Assembly (NCBI GenBank): GCA_024641095.1
Contig: JAHEDR010000001.1
Location: 384,387-448,386 of the forward strand
Direction of reading: 5' to 3'
Source: Rhodoluna sp.
GTDB lineage: Bacteria; Actinomycetota; Actinomycetes; Actinomycetales; Microbacteriaceae
Length of the DNA: 64,000 nucleotides
The translations under genes and the position numbers were made by a program. Below are positions 47,789-58,437 of this stretch, piece after piece (the first letter of the stretch is position 1; every line of letters starts with the position of its first letter). The notes below the pieces were generated by a model. It ran no database searches. It had not been told where the DNA came from and saw nothing but the letters and a program-made list of their open reading frames with translations.

Positions 47789-48703
47789 TTGCTGCGCAAA
47801 GTTCTAAATTGGTCAGTGTTTTCGAGTGCTCGAATCCCACTTTATGTCTGGGCTTCGCTGTTCAGCCAAATTCTTATTGTGGTGACCGGCGCTGTGGTTC
47901 GCCTTACCGGCTCTGGTCTTGGTTGCCCAACTTGGCCTAAATGCACCACGGAGTCCCTGGTCACCGTGCCAGAGATGGGCATTCACGGCGTTATTGAGTT
48001 TGCCAACAGACTTCTAACTTTTGTTTTGGCTCTAATTGCCGTTCTAACTTTTGTCTCGATCATGGCCCTGGCCAAAAATCTAAGAACCGGACTAGTGCTC
48101 CCAGCTTTTATTCTTGGCCTGGGTATCCCGGCACAAGCAGTGCTTGGCGGTTTCACCGTATTGACCAAGCTGAACCCTTGGTTCGTTGGAGCCCACTTTG
48201 TGCTGAGCGGAATCATGATTTCGGTTGCCTCGCTCCTAGTCTTTAGGGCACTACCCCCTAAGCACCAGCCAGTATCACAAGCAATTTGGCGCACGGCAAA
48301 CCCAATTGCAATCATCGGGTCAATCACAGTGCTGATTGGTGTTTTGGTTACGGGCGCGGGACCGCACTCGGGCGATGCCTTTAGTGTTCGCAACGGCTTG
48401 GACCTAGATCTTTGGCAACACCTGCACAGCTACCCTGCCTACATTCTTTTGGCTCTGGCGCTGCTGCAACTTGGTCTGCTCTCACGCCGCGATCGCGAAG
48501 GCCTCGAGCGCAGTTTCCAGCTCAGAGTTAGCGCTTGGTTGCTTGTGGTCACTGTCGCGCAGGCAATTATCGGTGTGGTTCAAGCTCGTTTGGGTGTGCC
48601 AGCAGGCCTGGTAGCAATTCACATGCTTGGTGCCGCGGTGCTGTGCTCGCTAATCACCTTCCAATGGTTGGCAATTCGCGGAAAGACTCTGAAGGCGGCA
48701 TAA
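47789..48703 (+). CDS. ctaA: Heme A synthase (COX15/CtaA family)
   Basis: TGAVVRLTGSGLGCPTWPKC, ANRLLTF, VTGAGPHSGD; start codon uncertain. Confidence 0.92.
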   Translation: MLRKVLNWSVFSSARIPLYVWASLFSQILIVVTGAVVRLTGSGLGCPTWPKCTTESLVTVPEMGIHGVIEFANRLLTFVLALIAVLTFVSIMALAKNLRTGLVLPAFILGLGIPAQAVLGGFTVLTKLNPWFVGAHFVLSGIMISVASLLVFRALPPKHQPVSQAIWRTANPIAIIGSITVLIGVLVTGAGPHSGDAFSVRNGLDLDLWQHLHSYPAYILLALALLQLGLLSRRDREGLERSFQLRVSAWLLVVTVAQAIIGVVQARLGVPAGLVAIHMLGAAVLCSLITFQWLAIRGKTLKAA

Positions 48704-48704
48704 C

Positions 48705-50069
48705 GTGGCACGCATTTTTTGGTTTAGGCGCGATCTTCGCTTGCAAGACAACATTGCCCTGAACCAAGCAGTTGCTGGTGCAAACACCGATGGCGACAAC
48801 CAGGTCTGTGGACTCTACGCGCTAGATACAAAAGCGTTCTTTGAACTCAGCGGAATACGTCAGCACTCCCTGATTGCCTCTCTTGAATCACTGGGTGCCA
48901 GCATGGGTAGAAAGTTAGTGATTAGGCATGGTTCCGTTGCCGAATCGGTAGTTGCCACCGCTCTTGCCGCCGGTGCAAAGACTGTTCATGCCACCAGGGC
49001 CTTTGACCCCGCTGGTGTGGCCGAGCAAAATTCAGTTGGCCTAGCGCTCAAGGCCGCGGGAGTACACCTGCAACTTGACGATTCCTATTACGCAGTTCCA
49101 CCGGGTTCGGTAACCAAACCTGATGGCGGTCCGTACCGGGTTTACACCCCGTTTTTCAATAACTGGTTCAAATTAGGTTGGTCAAAGCCGGTTGCGCTCG
49201 CCAAAGGTTTTGAGTGGATTGAGCCAATTGACTGCCAGGGTCGCCCAGAACCAAGCCTCGCTGCCCCGTTTAAGGTGAAGGCCGGCGAGGATTTTGCACT
49301 TAGAACATTTGAGCGGTTCAAGAAACGTGCACTGTTTCAATACGATGAGCTGCGAAACCGAGCTGACCTAAGCGGCACCTCGCACTTGAGCCACGCACTT
49401 GCCTTTGGTGAGATTCACCCGCGCACGATCCTTGCCGACCTGGCCGACTCAGCCGGGCATAACGTATTTCGCAAGGAAATTGCTTGGCGCGAGTTCTACG
49501 CTGACGTGCTTTGGCACAATCCGCACACCATAACCCAGTATTACGAGCCTAGATTCGCAAATATGCGCTACGACTCGGGTAAAAGTGCCGAGCAGCGCTT
49601 GCTTGCCTGGCAACAGGGTAAGACCGGGTACCCAATGGTTGACGCTGGTATGCGCCAGCTGCTGGCCACCGGTTGGATGCACAATCGAGTGCGCATGATC
49701 GTGGCTTCGTTCTTGGTAAAGGATTTGCACCTTGAATGGCAGGCTGGAGCCGAATGGTTTGAACGCAATCTGAGCGATTTTGACCCGGCATCCAACGCCC
49801 ACGGCTGGCAATGGACTGCAGGTTGTGGCACCGATGCCAGCCCTTATTACAGGGTGTTTAACCCAATTCTGCAAGGCTATAAATTTGACCCGGATGGCGA
49901 GTACGTGCGCAAATATGTGCCCGAATTGGCGCATATTGCCGGGAAAGACGTGCATGAGCCCTGGCTTTTGGTTGATGGCTTGGTTAATGGCTACCCAGCG
50001 CCAATCGTGGATCACGCCAAGGAGCGCGACGAATCTCTGGCTCGTTTAGCCGAAATTAAGGTGAATTAG
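48705..50069 (+). CDS. Deoxyribodipyrimidine photo-lyase (cryptochrome/photolyase family)
   Basis: IFWFRRDLRLQDN, WREFYADVLWHNP, GYPMVDAGMRQLLATGWMHNRVRMIVASFLVKDL. Confidence 0.95.
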   Translation: MARIFWFRRDLRLQDNIALNQAVAGANTDGDNQVCGLYALDTKAFFELSGIRQHSLIASLESLGASMGRKLVIRHGSVAESVVATALAAGAKTVHATRAFDPAGVAEQNSVGLALKAAGVHLQLDDSYYAVPPGSVTKPDGGPYRVYTPFFNNWFKLGWSKPVALAKGFEWIEPIDCQGRPEPSLAAPFKVKAGEDFALRTFERFKKRALFQYDELRNRADLSGTSHLSHALAFGEIHPRTILADLADSAGHNVFRKEIAWREFYADVLWHNPHTITQYYEPRFANMRYDSGKSAEQRLLAWQQGKTGYPMVDAGMRQLLATGWMHNRVRMIVASFLVKDLHLEWQAGAEWFERNLSDFDPASNAHGWQWTAGCGTDASPYYRVFNPILQGYKFDPDGEYVRKYVPELAHIAGKDVHEPWLLVDGLVNGYPAPIVDHAKERDESLARLAEIKVN

Positions 50070-50930
50070 CGGGTCTATGGCGATTGCCACAAAAAGAGCT
50101 GTCAAATACAGGTTCGACAGGTGGAAAAGGCTCATTGGCTTCTTTAGTTCGCCAACCAGTCCCTCTTTATAGAGTTTGTAGGCTGCCCAGATGAACCAAG
50201 CGCTGCCAATCAGGGCGGTAATGCTGTAAATCAGGCCCATTCCGGCAACAGGAATTAGCACTAGCGTGCTTGCCCCAACCGCCCAGGCGTAGATCAAAAT
50301 CTGCTGAACCACGGTCTTGGTGCTTCTAACTACCGGAAGCATTGGTACTCCGGCAGCCTTGTAATCTTCAAGATATTTCACCGATAATGGCCAATAATGC
50401 GGCGGAGTCCAAAGGAAAATCACGACAAATAGAACCCAGGCTGCCGCTGAAACCTCACCGGAAACTGCTGCCCAGCCAATAAGCACTGGTGCTGCCCCGG
50501 CGGCACCGCCCCAAACGATGTTTTGTGGCGTGCGGCGCTTAAGTACAAGCGTGTAAATCAAAACGTAGAACAGCAAGGCGCCTAGCGAAATTAGCGAGGC
50601 AAGCCAGTTCACCAGCAGGCCCAGCCAGAAAACTGAGGCCACTGCCACTATCCAAGAAAAGACCAGAGCCTCACGGCCAGTAAGTTCACCGGTAACCAGC
50701 GGACGGCCCTTGGTACGGCCCATGATCTTGTCGATATCGGTGTCTATGTAGCAGTTGAAGGCATTTGCTGCCCCCGCACTGAGTGCCCCACCAATCAGAG
50801 TGGCAATCACTAGCCAAAAGTCTGGAAGCCCACCTTTTGCCAAAATCATGGTCGGCAAAGTTGTGATGAGCAGAAGCTCAATCACTCGAGGCTTGGTTAG
50901 GGCCAGGTAGGCCTTGAACTTATTTGGCAT
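50046..50930 (-). CDS. ctaB: Protoheme IX farnesyltransferase (heme O synthase)
   Basis: LTKPRVIELLLITTLP, NAFNCYIDTDIDKIMGRTKGRPLV. Confidence 0.96.
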   Translation of the reverse strand: MPNKFKAYLALTKPRVIELLLITTLPTMILAKGGLPDFWLVIATLIGGALSAGAANAFNCYIDTDIDKIMGRTKGRPLVTGELTGREALVFSWIVAVASVFWLGLLVNWLASLISLGALLFYVLIYTLVLKRRTPQNIVWGGAAGAAPVLIGWAAVSGEVSAAAWVLFVVIFLWTPPHYWPLSVKYLEDYKAAGVPMLPVVRSTKTVVQQILIYAWAVGASTLVLIPVAGMGLIYSITALIGSAWFIWAAYKLYKEGLVGELKKPMSLFHLSNLYLTALFVAIAIDPLIHLNFG

Positions 50931-51126
50931 GTCACCTAAGTCTAAATGCTCGAGATAGTTCCTTATTCCTGCAGGCTAAAAATGCCTTGGCGTATAGACT
51001 TCTACCTAGACGGAATGTGGCATACAGGGATGATTAGCCTCACAATTCATCCGTTTATAGGCAATGACGCCAACGCAAAACCAATATTTTTTTAGTTGAG
51101 CCCCTATATAACTTGAGGAGATTCCC

Positions 51127-53220
51127 TTGTCAGCATTCCAGTGGACCGATTTGGATTCAAAAGCTGTAGATACAGCCCGAGTACTTGCAGCAGATGCGGT
51201 GGAAAAGGTTGGCAACGGTCACCCTGGTACCGCAATTAGTCTGGCACCGGTTGCCTACCTTCTTTTCAACAAGGTGATGCGCCACGATCCAAAAGACGAC
51301 CGCTGGTTGGGACGCGACCGATTCATTCTTTCGGTTGGTCACAGCTCGCTGACTATTTACAACCAGTTGTACCTACACGGCTACGGTCTAGAGCTTGACG
51401 ACCTAAAGGCATTGCGCACCTGGGGTTCTGCGACACCTGGTCACCCAGAGTACGCACACACCAAGGGTGTTGAAATCACCACCGGCCCACTTGGTCAAGG
51501 TTTGGCTTCGGCAACCGGTTTTGCTTATGCAGCCCGATACGAGCGCGGTCTTTTTGACCCGAACGCAGCTGAGGGTCAGTCACCTTTTGACCACTTCGTA
51601 TATGTAATTGCAGGTGATGGTGACATGCAAGAAGGTGTAACCGCTGAGGCTGCTTCACTTGCTGGTCACCAAAAGCTTGGAAACCTAGTTGTGATCTACG
51701 ACTCAAACCAGATCTCAATCGAAGACGACACCAACATTGCTTTCACCGAAGACCTTTCAAAGCGCTATGAATCATACGGTTGGCACACACAGACCGTTGA
51801 CTGGAAGAAGACCGGTAACTACGTAGAAGACATTGCTGAACTTTATGCGGCAATAGAAAAAGCAAAGTCGGTAACCGATAAGCCTTCGCTGATTACATTG
51901 CGCACCATTATTGGTTGGCCATCACCTAAGAAGCAGAACAGCGGAAAAATTCACGGCTCAGCCCTTGGCGCCGAAGAGCTTGCAGGTTTGAAGAGTGTTC
52001 TTGGTTTTGATCCTGAAAAGACTTTTGATGTAGCTCCAGAAGTTATTGCTCACACACGCGGTTACCAGGCACACGCCGACAAGGCGCGTTCTGCATGGGA
52101 AGCCTCGTTCGATGCATGGGCTTCGGAAAATCCTGACAAGAAAGAACTTCTTGACCGAGTACTTTCAGGTGCTACCCCATCTGGTCTTGAAGCTGCCCTT
52201 CCAAAGTTTGAAAGCGGAAGTTCAGTTTCAACTCGTGTTGCTTCTGGAAAAGTTATCAACGCAATCGCCGAGGTAATGCCAGAGCTTTGGGGTGGTTCTG
52301 CCGACCTAGCTGACTCAAACATGACAACTATTTCTGGCGCAAAGTCATTTGTTCCGGCCGAGTGGACAACACACGAGTGGAATGCCGATAAGTACGGTCG
52401 CGTTCTACACTTTGGTATTCGCGAGCACGCGATGGGTTCAATCTTGAACGGTATCGTTCTGCACGGAAACACCCGCGCTTTTGGTGGAACATTCCTAATC
52501 TTCAGCGACTACATGCGACCAGCGGTTCGCTTGGCAGCCTTGATGGGTGTTCCTTCAATCTTTGTTTGGACTCACGACTCTGTTGCACTTGGTGAAGACG
52601 GTCCAACTCACCAGCCAATCGAACAGTTGGCAACACTTCGTGCAATTCCTAACCTAGACATCGTTCGCCCAGCTGATGGTAACGAAACTGCTTACGCTTG
52701 GAAGACCGTGCTTGAGCGACGCAAGGGCCCATCTGGTTTGGCACTGAGCCGCCAGAACCTTCCGGTTTACTCACGTGGTGAAGCTGACGAGACCGGCGCT
52801 GTTTACGCTGGTGCAGAAAACACCGCGAAGGGTGCTTACACACTTGTAGACGCTGCCAACGGCAAGCCAGAAGTTATTTTGATTGCCACCGGTTCAGAAG
52901 TTGAAATCGCAGTTGCAGCTCGTCTGCAACTTGAAGCTCAGGGCGTAGCAACGCGAGTTGTTTCAGCTCCTTGTCTTGAATGGTTCGACGAACAGCCTGC
53001 CGCGTACCGTGACCAGGTTCTCCCAGCATCGGTCAAGGCAAAGGTTTCAGTTGAAGCTGGTTTGTCACTTGGTTGGAACAAGTACGTTGGCCCATTCGGT
53101 CAGAGCGTTTCGATCGAACACTTCGGTGCTTCCGCCGATGCCAAGACTTTGTATCGCGAATTCGGAATGACTGCTGAAGCAGTTGTCTCCACTGCAAAAT
53201 CTACAATCGCTGCACTTTAA
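51127..53220 (+). CDS. tkt: Transketolase
   Basis: KVGNGHPGTAISLAPVAYLLF, GDGDMQEGVTAEAASLAGH; TTG start with GAGGAG upstream. Confidence 0.96.
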   Translation: MSAFQWTDLDSKAVDTARVLAADAVEKVGNGHPGTAISLAPVAYLLFNKVMRHDPKDDRWLGRDRFILSVGHSSLTIYNQLYLHGYGLELDDLKALRTWGSATPGHPEYAHTKGVEITTGPLGQGLASATGFAYAARYERGLFDPNAAEGQSPFDHFVYVIAGDGDMQEGVTAEAASLAGHQKLGNLVVIYDSNQISIEDDTNIAFTEDLSKRYESYGWHTQTVDWKKTGNYVEDIAELYAAIEKAKSVTDKPSLITLRTIIGWPSPKKQNSGKIHGSALGAEELAGLKSVLGFDPEKTFDVAPEVIAHTRGYQAHADKARSAWEASFDAWASENPDKKELLDRVLSGATPSGLEAALPKFESGSSVSTRVASGKVINAIAEVMPELWGGSADLADSNMTTISGAKSFVPAEWTTHEWNADKYGRVLHFGIREHAMGSILNGIVLHGNTRAFGGTFLIFSDYMRPAVRLAALMGVPSIFVWTHDSVALGEDGPTHQPIEQLATLRAIPNLDIVRPADGNETAYAWKTVLERRKGPSGLALSRQNLPVYSRGEADETGAVYAGAENTAKGAYTLVDAANGKPEVILIATGSEVEIAVAARLQLEAQGVATRVVSAPCLEWFDEQPAAYRDQVLPASVKAKVSVEAGLSLGWNKYVGPFGQSVSIEHFGASADAKTLYREFGMTAEAVVSTAKSTIAAL

Positions 53221-53243
53221 TTCAGATTTAGGAAAGAGAAAAA

Positions 53244-54344
53244 ATGTCATCAAATCCCCTAGCTCAACTTGCAGCAAATGGCGTAAGCATCTGGCTTGAC
53301 GACCTATCGCGTTCACGTATTGTTTCTGGGAGCCTGCGCGATCTAATTACCAACCGTTCGGTTTCTGGTGTGACAACAAACCCAACCATTTTTGCTGGAG
53401 CGCTTGCTAAGGGCGAGGGTTACCAGGCTCAGGTTGCTGAACTTGCGGCCTCGGGTGCAGATGCAACTTCTGCAATCTTCGCAATCACCACAAAAGACGT
53501 TGCCGACGCTTGTGACATCTTTGCTGGAGTTTATGCATCTTCAAATGGCTTCGATGGCCGAGTATCAATTGAAGTTGAGCCAGGTCTTGCAAATGACGCA
53601 GCTGGAACAATCAAGCAGGCTAAAGAATTGTTTGCTGCTGTAAATCGCGAAAACGTGATGATCAAGATTCCTGCAACTAAGCCAGGTCTTTCTGCAATCA
53701 CCGCTGTTATCGCCGAAGGAATCAGCGTAAACGTAACTTTGATTTTCTCTCTTGAGCGCTACCAAGAAGTTATTTCGGCATACATCGAGGGTGTGAAGCT
53801 GGCCAAGCAAAACGGCCACGACATTTCAAAGATTCACTCGGTAGCTTCGTTCTTCGTGTCACGAGTTGACACCGAAATCGACAAGCGCCTTGAAGCTGCC
53901 GGTAAGCCTGAACTTAAGAGCAAGACTGCATTGGCAAACGCTCGCTTGGCCTACGAAGTGTTCGAGCAAGAGTTCTCAACAAGCGCTTGGAACGAACTGG
54001 CAGCAGCCGGTGCTAACGTTCAGCGCCCATTGATGGCATCAACTGGCGTTAAGGACCCTGCGCTTCCAGACACCCTTTATGTCACCGAGCTTGTTGCACC
54101 TCAGCTGGTGAACACAATGCCAGAAAAGACCATGGAGGCTGTTTACGATCACGGTGTAGTTCCTGCAGCATCAATCACAAACAACTACGAAAATGCACGT
54201 GAGGTACTTGCTGAGGTTGCTGCGGCTGGGGTCTCTCTTGCATCAGCAACTCAACTTCTTGAAGACGAGGGTGTTGAGAAGTTCATCATTTCTTGGAATG
54301 AACTTGTTGAAACTGTAGATAACGCACTGAAGGCTGCAAAATAA
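53244..54344 (+). CDS. tal: Transaldolase
   Basis: [44 protein letters not shown]. Confidence 0.96.
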   Translation: MSSNPLAQLAANGVSIWLDDLSRSRIVSGSLRDLITNRSVSGVTTNPTIFAGALAKGEGYQAQVAELAASGADATSAIFAITTKDVADACDIFAGVYASSNGFDGRVSIEVEPGLANDAAGTIKQAKELFAAVNRENVMIKIPATKPGLSAITAVIAEGISVNVTLIFSLERYQEVISAYIEGVKLAKQNGHDISKIHSVASFFVSRVDTEIDKRLEAAGKPELKSKTALANARLAYEVFEQEFSTSAWNELAAAGANVQRPLMASTGVKDPALPDTLYVTELVAPQLVNTMPEKTMEAVYDHGVVPAASITNNYENAREVLAEVAAAGVSLASATQLLEDEGVEKFIISWNELVETVDNALKAAK

Positions 54345-55939
54345 TGTCGCTCAAGGTTGTAGTAGCCGGAACCGCTGCTGCGGCAGTCGCCAACAACATT
54401 GGTGACTTGGTTGCCGACAAGGTAGCTAGCAGAATCGCCGCAAAAGATTTCACGCTTTGGGGTAAAGAAGCCGAGGCTGAGTCATCGGTGCGTCTTGGTT
54501 GGGTTACCTCAGCGTTTGACTCTGCAGCATTGGTTGATTCAATTCTTGCCTTGAAAAAAGAATTCAACGACAAGGGTGTCAACCGCTTTGTGCTTTGTGG
54601 CATGGGTGGCTCTTCACTTGCTCCTGAGGTAATCACCAGAACCGCCGGCGTTGAGCTGGTCGTGCTTGACTCAACCGACGCCGATCAGGTTTGTGCAGCT
54701 CTTGCCGGAGACCTAGCTAAGACTGCAATCGTTGTGTCTTCAAAATCTGGTTCAACAGTAGAAACAGATTCCCAGAAGCGAATCTTCGAAAAGGCTTTCA
54801 TCGATGCTGGAATCGATAAGACCGATCGCATCGTGGTTGTGACCGACCCGGGTTCACCAATGGAGGCTGCAGCAAAGGCTGACGGTTACCGAGTATTCAA
54901 TGCGGACCCAACTGTTGGTGGCCGCTACTCGGCATTGACCGCATTCGGAATCGTACCTTCTGGTTTAGCTGGTGCAGATATTGCTGGACTACTTAAAGAG
55001 GCTCAGGACGTAGCTGAATTGCTAGCCAGCGATTCAGAAAGTAACCCTGGTCTTGTGCTTGGTGCCGCGCTTGCTCGCACACCAGGTGAGATGGGTAACC
55101 GCGACAAGATTGGTGTAGTTGCCGATGGCACTCACATCGTTGGTTTTGGCGACTGGGCTGAGCAGCTAATTGCTGAATCAACCGGTAAGCACTCAAAGGG
55201 AATCTTGCCTGTTGTGCTAGATCCAAAGAGCGCAGAATTGCACTCAGGTCTCGCAGACCTGCTTGCTGTGCACGTACAGGCGGATGCTAAGCCAGTTGCT
55301 GGCGATGCCGTTTCTGTATCGGGTTCGCTAGGCGCACAGTTCATGCTTTGGGAATTCGCCACGGTGGTTGCCAGCCGATTGATTGGCATCAACCCTTTTG
55401 ATCAGCCAGACGTAGAGTCAGCAAAGATCGCCGCCCGTGGAATGTTGGAGCAGCGCGACGCAGTTATCGCTCCCCTGTTTACCTCGGAATCAATTGAAGT
55501 TCGCGCAACTGAATTGGCAATCAACGGACAGACCGTGGCCGATGCAATTAAGTCACTGCTTGCACAATTGGACGACGACGAGGGCTACGTTTCGATTCAC
55601 GCCTACCTTGACCGCACCTCAGTGCCAGAGGCAGCCGAGCTTCGCGACCTAATTGCAAACAAGACTCGCCGCCCAGTCACATTTGGTTGGGCACCGCGTT
55701 TCTTGCACTCAACCGGTCAATATCACAAGGGTGGACCGCGCCAGGGTGTTTACTTGCAGATCGTTTCTAATGCCAAGCACGACATTGCTGTGCCGGGTCG
55801 CGATTTCACATTTGGTGAACTAATTGCTTCACAGGCTGCCGGTGATGCAAAGGTTCTAGGTGCACTTGGTCGTCCGGTTTTGACTCTTACTCTTGCCGAG
55901 GCAAAAGCTGGAATCGCCGCTATCAAGAAAGCGATCTAA
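54344..55939 (+). CDS. pgi: Glucose-6-phosphate isomerase
   Basis: GMGGSSLAPEV, SKSGSTVETDS, GRYSALTAFG; TAATG overlap with tal. Confidence 0.93.
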   Translation: MSLKVVVAGTAAAAVANNIGDLVADKVASRIAAKDFTLWGKEAEAESSVRLGWVTSAFDSAALVDSILALKKEFNDKGVNRFVLCGMGGSSLAPEVITRTAGVELVVLDSTDADQVCAALAGDLAKTAIVVSSKSGSTVETDSQKRIFEKAFIDAGIDKTDRIVVVTDPGSPMEAAAKADGYRVFNADPTVGGRYSALTAFGIVPSGLAGADIAGLLKEAQDVAELLASDSESNPGLVLGAALARTPGEMGNRDKIGVVADGTHIVGFGDWAEQLIAESTGKHSKGILPVVLDPKSAELHSGLADLLAVHVQADAKPVAGDAVSVSGSLGAQFMLWEFATVVASRLIGINPFDQPDVESAKIAARGMLEQRDAVIAPLFTSESIEVRATELAINGQTVADAIKSLLAQLDDDEGYVSIHAYLDRTSVPEAAELRDLIANKTRRPVTFGWAPRFLHSTGQYHKGGPRQGVYLQIVSNAKHDIAVPGRDFTFGELIASQAAGDAKVLGALGRPVLTLTLAEAKAGIAAIKKAI

Positions 55940-55954
55940 GGAGAACAACTCTTA

Positions 55955-57490
55955 ATGAGCAAAATATCTGCGGGAAATAATCCGCTTCGCGATCCTGACG
56001 ATCGTCGTTTAAACCGAATTGCAGGACCAAGCAGCCTTGTGATTTTTGGTGTGACCGGCGACTTGTCTCGCAAGAAATTAATGCCAGCTGTTTATGACCT
56101 GGCAAACCGTGGCTTGCTGCCTGCAGGTTTTTCGCTGGTTGGGTTTGCTCGTCGCGAGTGGAAAAACCAAGACTTTGGCAAGGTAGTAAAAGAAGCGGTA
56201 AAGCAATACGCGAGAACCCCTTGGAATGAATCTGTCTGGAAACAACTCTCAGAAAACATTAGATTCGTTTCTGGTGAGTTCGACGATGATGCTTCGTTTG
56301 ACCGTTTGAAGGCGACCATCGACGAACTCGATGCCAAGGTTGGCACCAACGGAAATCACGCTTTCTACCTTTCAATTCCCCCTAAGGCTTTTGCTCAGGT
56401 ATGTCAGCAGCTAAAGCGTTCTGGTTTAGCAGATGCCGGACCTGACGAATTCCGTCGTGTGGTTATTGAGAAGCCTTTCGGTCGCGACCTAAAGACCTCA
56501 CGAGAACTTAACGAGGTTGTTGAATCGGTGTTCCCTCCAGATGCAGTGTTCCGCATTGATCACTATCTAGGAAAAGAAACCGTTCAAAACATTTTGGCTC
56601 TGCGTTTTGCCAACATGTTGTTTGAGCCGCTTTGGAACTCCAACTACATTGACCACGTTCAGATCACAATGGCCGAGGACATTGGTGTTGGCGGTCGTGC
56701 CGGTTACTACGACGGCATCGGTGCTGCTCGTGACGTAATTCAAAATCACTTGCTTCAACTTCTAGCGCTGACTGCTATGGAGGAACCTGTTTCGTTTGAT
56801 GCCGCGGACTTGCGTGCAGAAAAAGAAAAGGTGCTGTCAGCAGTGCGTGTTCCAAAAGACATTGCAAAGCACACCGCCCGTGGTCAATACGCTGGTGGTT
56901 GGCAGGGCGGCGAGAACGTCACCGGCTTCCTAGACGAAGATGGCATGAACCCTAACTCTGTGTCTGAAACCTACGCAGCGATGCGTTTGGACATCAACAC
57001 TCGTCGTTGGGCCGGTGTGCCTTTTTACCTTCGTGCCGGTAAGAGACTTGGCCGCCGGGTGACCGAGATTGCCGTAGTTTTCAAGCGCGCACCTCAGCAG
57101 CTGTTTGCCGAAAGCCAAACCAGCGCCCTAGGTCAGAACGCATTGGTAATTCGAGTGCAGCCTGACGAAGGTGTGACTATTCGTTTTGGTTCAAAGGTTC
57201 CTGGTGTTGGTATGCAAGTTCGCGACGTGACCATGGACTTTGGTTACGGCCACGCGTTTACCGAGGCAAGCCCAGAAGCCTACGAGCGTTTGATTCTGGA
57301 TGTTCTGCTTGGTGATCCGCCACTGTTCCCTCGTCACGAAGAAGTAGAGCTTTCTTGGAAAATCTTGGACCCGATTGTTAGCTTCTGGGAAAAGAAGGGT
57401 AAGCCTGAGCAATACCGACCTGGTACTTGGGGTCCTAGCTCAGCTGACGAAATGATGGCCCGCGATGGCCGCGAATGGAGAATTCCGTGA
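55955..57490 (+). CDS. zwf: Glucose-6-phosphate dehydrogenase
   Basis: IFGVTGDLSRKKLMPAVYDL, RIDHYLGKETVQN. Confidence 0.97.
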   Translation: MSKISAGNNPLRDPDDRRLNRIAGPSSLVIFGVTGDLSRKKLMPAVYDLANRGLLPAGFSLVGFARREWKNQDFGKVVKEAVKQYARTPWNESVWKQLSENIRFVSGEFDDDASFDRLKATIDELDAKVGTNGNHAFYLSIPPKAFAQVCQQLKRSGLADAGPDEFRRVVIEKPFGRDLKTSRELNEVVESVFPPDAVFRIDHYLGKETVQNILALRFANMLFEPLWNSNYIDHVQITMAEDIGVGGRAGYYDGIGAARDVIQNHLLQLLALTAMEEPVSFDAADLRAEKEKVLSAVRVPKDIAKHTARGQYAGGWQGGENVTGFLDEDGMNPNSVSETYAAMRLDINTRRWAGVPFYLRAGKRLGRRVTEIAVVFKRAPQQLFAESQTSALGQNALVIRVQPDEGVTIRFGSKVPGVGMQVRDVTMDFGYGHAFTEASPEAYERLILDVLLGDPPLFPRHEEVELSWKILDPIVSFWEKKGKPEQYRPGTWGPSSADEMMARDGREWRIP

Positions 57491-58437
57491 TCATCGATCT
57501 TGAGAACACAACAATCAGCAAGGTTTCAAAGCGAATCGTGCAGATTCGTGAGCAGGGCGGCGTAGTTGCCCTTGGTCGCGTTTTGACTTTGGTTATCGAA
57601 ACCGATTTCAAAGGTATTGAGCCTGCGATTAAAGCTGCGAACGACGCCTCACGCGAGCACCCGTGCCGCATCATCGTTCTTGCAGACGACAACACCAAGA
57701 GCAAGAAGAACGCAAAGCTTGATGCTCAGATTCGCGTTGGTGGCGACGCAGGAGCCTCAGAGGTAATCGTTCTTCGTGCCTATGGCGAAGCTGCTTCTGA
57801 CCCAGAGAGTCTTGTCACCGGCTTGCTGTTGCCTGACGCCCCGGTTGTTGCTTGGTGGCCTGGTGAAGCGCCTAAGAACGCTGCTGACTCGGCTATCGGA
57901 CGTATTGCAACTCGCCGCATTACCGACGCCGCTAGCCAAAAAGATGCTCGTGCGCACTTTAGAAACATTGCCAAGACCTACAGCCCCGGCGATAGCGATT
58001 TTGCTTGGACCAGGTTGACCATGTTGCGCACCCAATTAGCAACCATGCTTGATCAACCACCTTACGACAAGGTGCTTGGTGCAGAAATTGTTGGAGCGTC
58101 TGATTCGCCGAGCGTTGATCTTTTGGCGGCTTGGCTTGAGCTAAAGCTGGGCATCAAGGTAAAGATTGTGCGCACCACTCGTGCCAAGTCAATCAATGTG
58201 ATTAAGAACATCAAGCTGATTCGTAAATCTGGTGATGTTGAGATTAGTCGCGACATTCTGGACAAGGCCGTGCTTAAGCAGCCATCCCAGCCAACTCGTG
58301 AAATTTCTTTGCCGCGCAGAAGCCTGCGCGACTGCCTAAGTGAAGACTTGCGCCGCCTTGACCCAGATGATCTTTTTGGTGAAGTGATCACAAAGAGTTT
58401 TGGAACCAAAGCCAAGCCTGCAGTAAAGAAGCGTTAA
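57487..58437 (+). CDS. opcA: Glucose-6-phosphate dehydrogenase assembly protein OpcA
   Basis: VIIDLENTTISKVSKRIVQIREQGG; GTG start overlaps zwf stop (GTGA). Confidence 0.94.
   Translation: MIIDLENTTISKVSKRIVQIREQGGVVALGRVLTLVIETDFKGIEPAIKAANDASREHPCRIIVLADDNTKSKKNAKLDAQIRVGGDAGASEVIVLRAYGEAASDPESLVTGLLLPDAPVVAWWPGEAPKNAADSAIGRIATRRITDAASQKDARAHFRNIAKTYSPGDSDFAWTRLTMLRTQLATMLDQPPYDKVLGAEIVGASDSPSVDLLAAWLELKLGIKVKIVRTTRAKSINVIKNIKLIRKSGDVEISRDILDKAVLKQPSQPTREISLPRRSLRDCLSEDLRRLDPDDLFGEVITKSFGTKAKPAVKKR

Noticed and set aside
47538-47840. 100-aa minus-strand ORF upstream of sufB (possible SufR position)
   Set aside because: No HTH or ArsR-like pattern; overlaps both sufB and ctaA starts; likely non-coding.
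49449-50015. 188-aa minus-strand ORF opposite the photolyase
   Set aside because: Shadow ORF; the plus-strand photolyase motifs are unambiguous.
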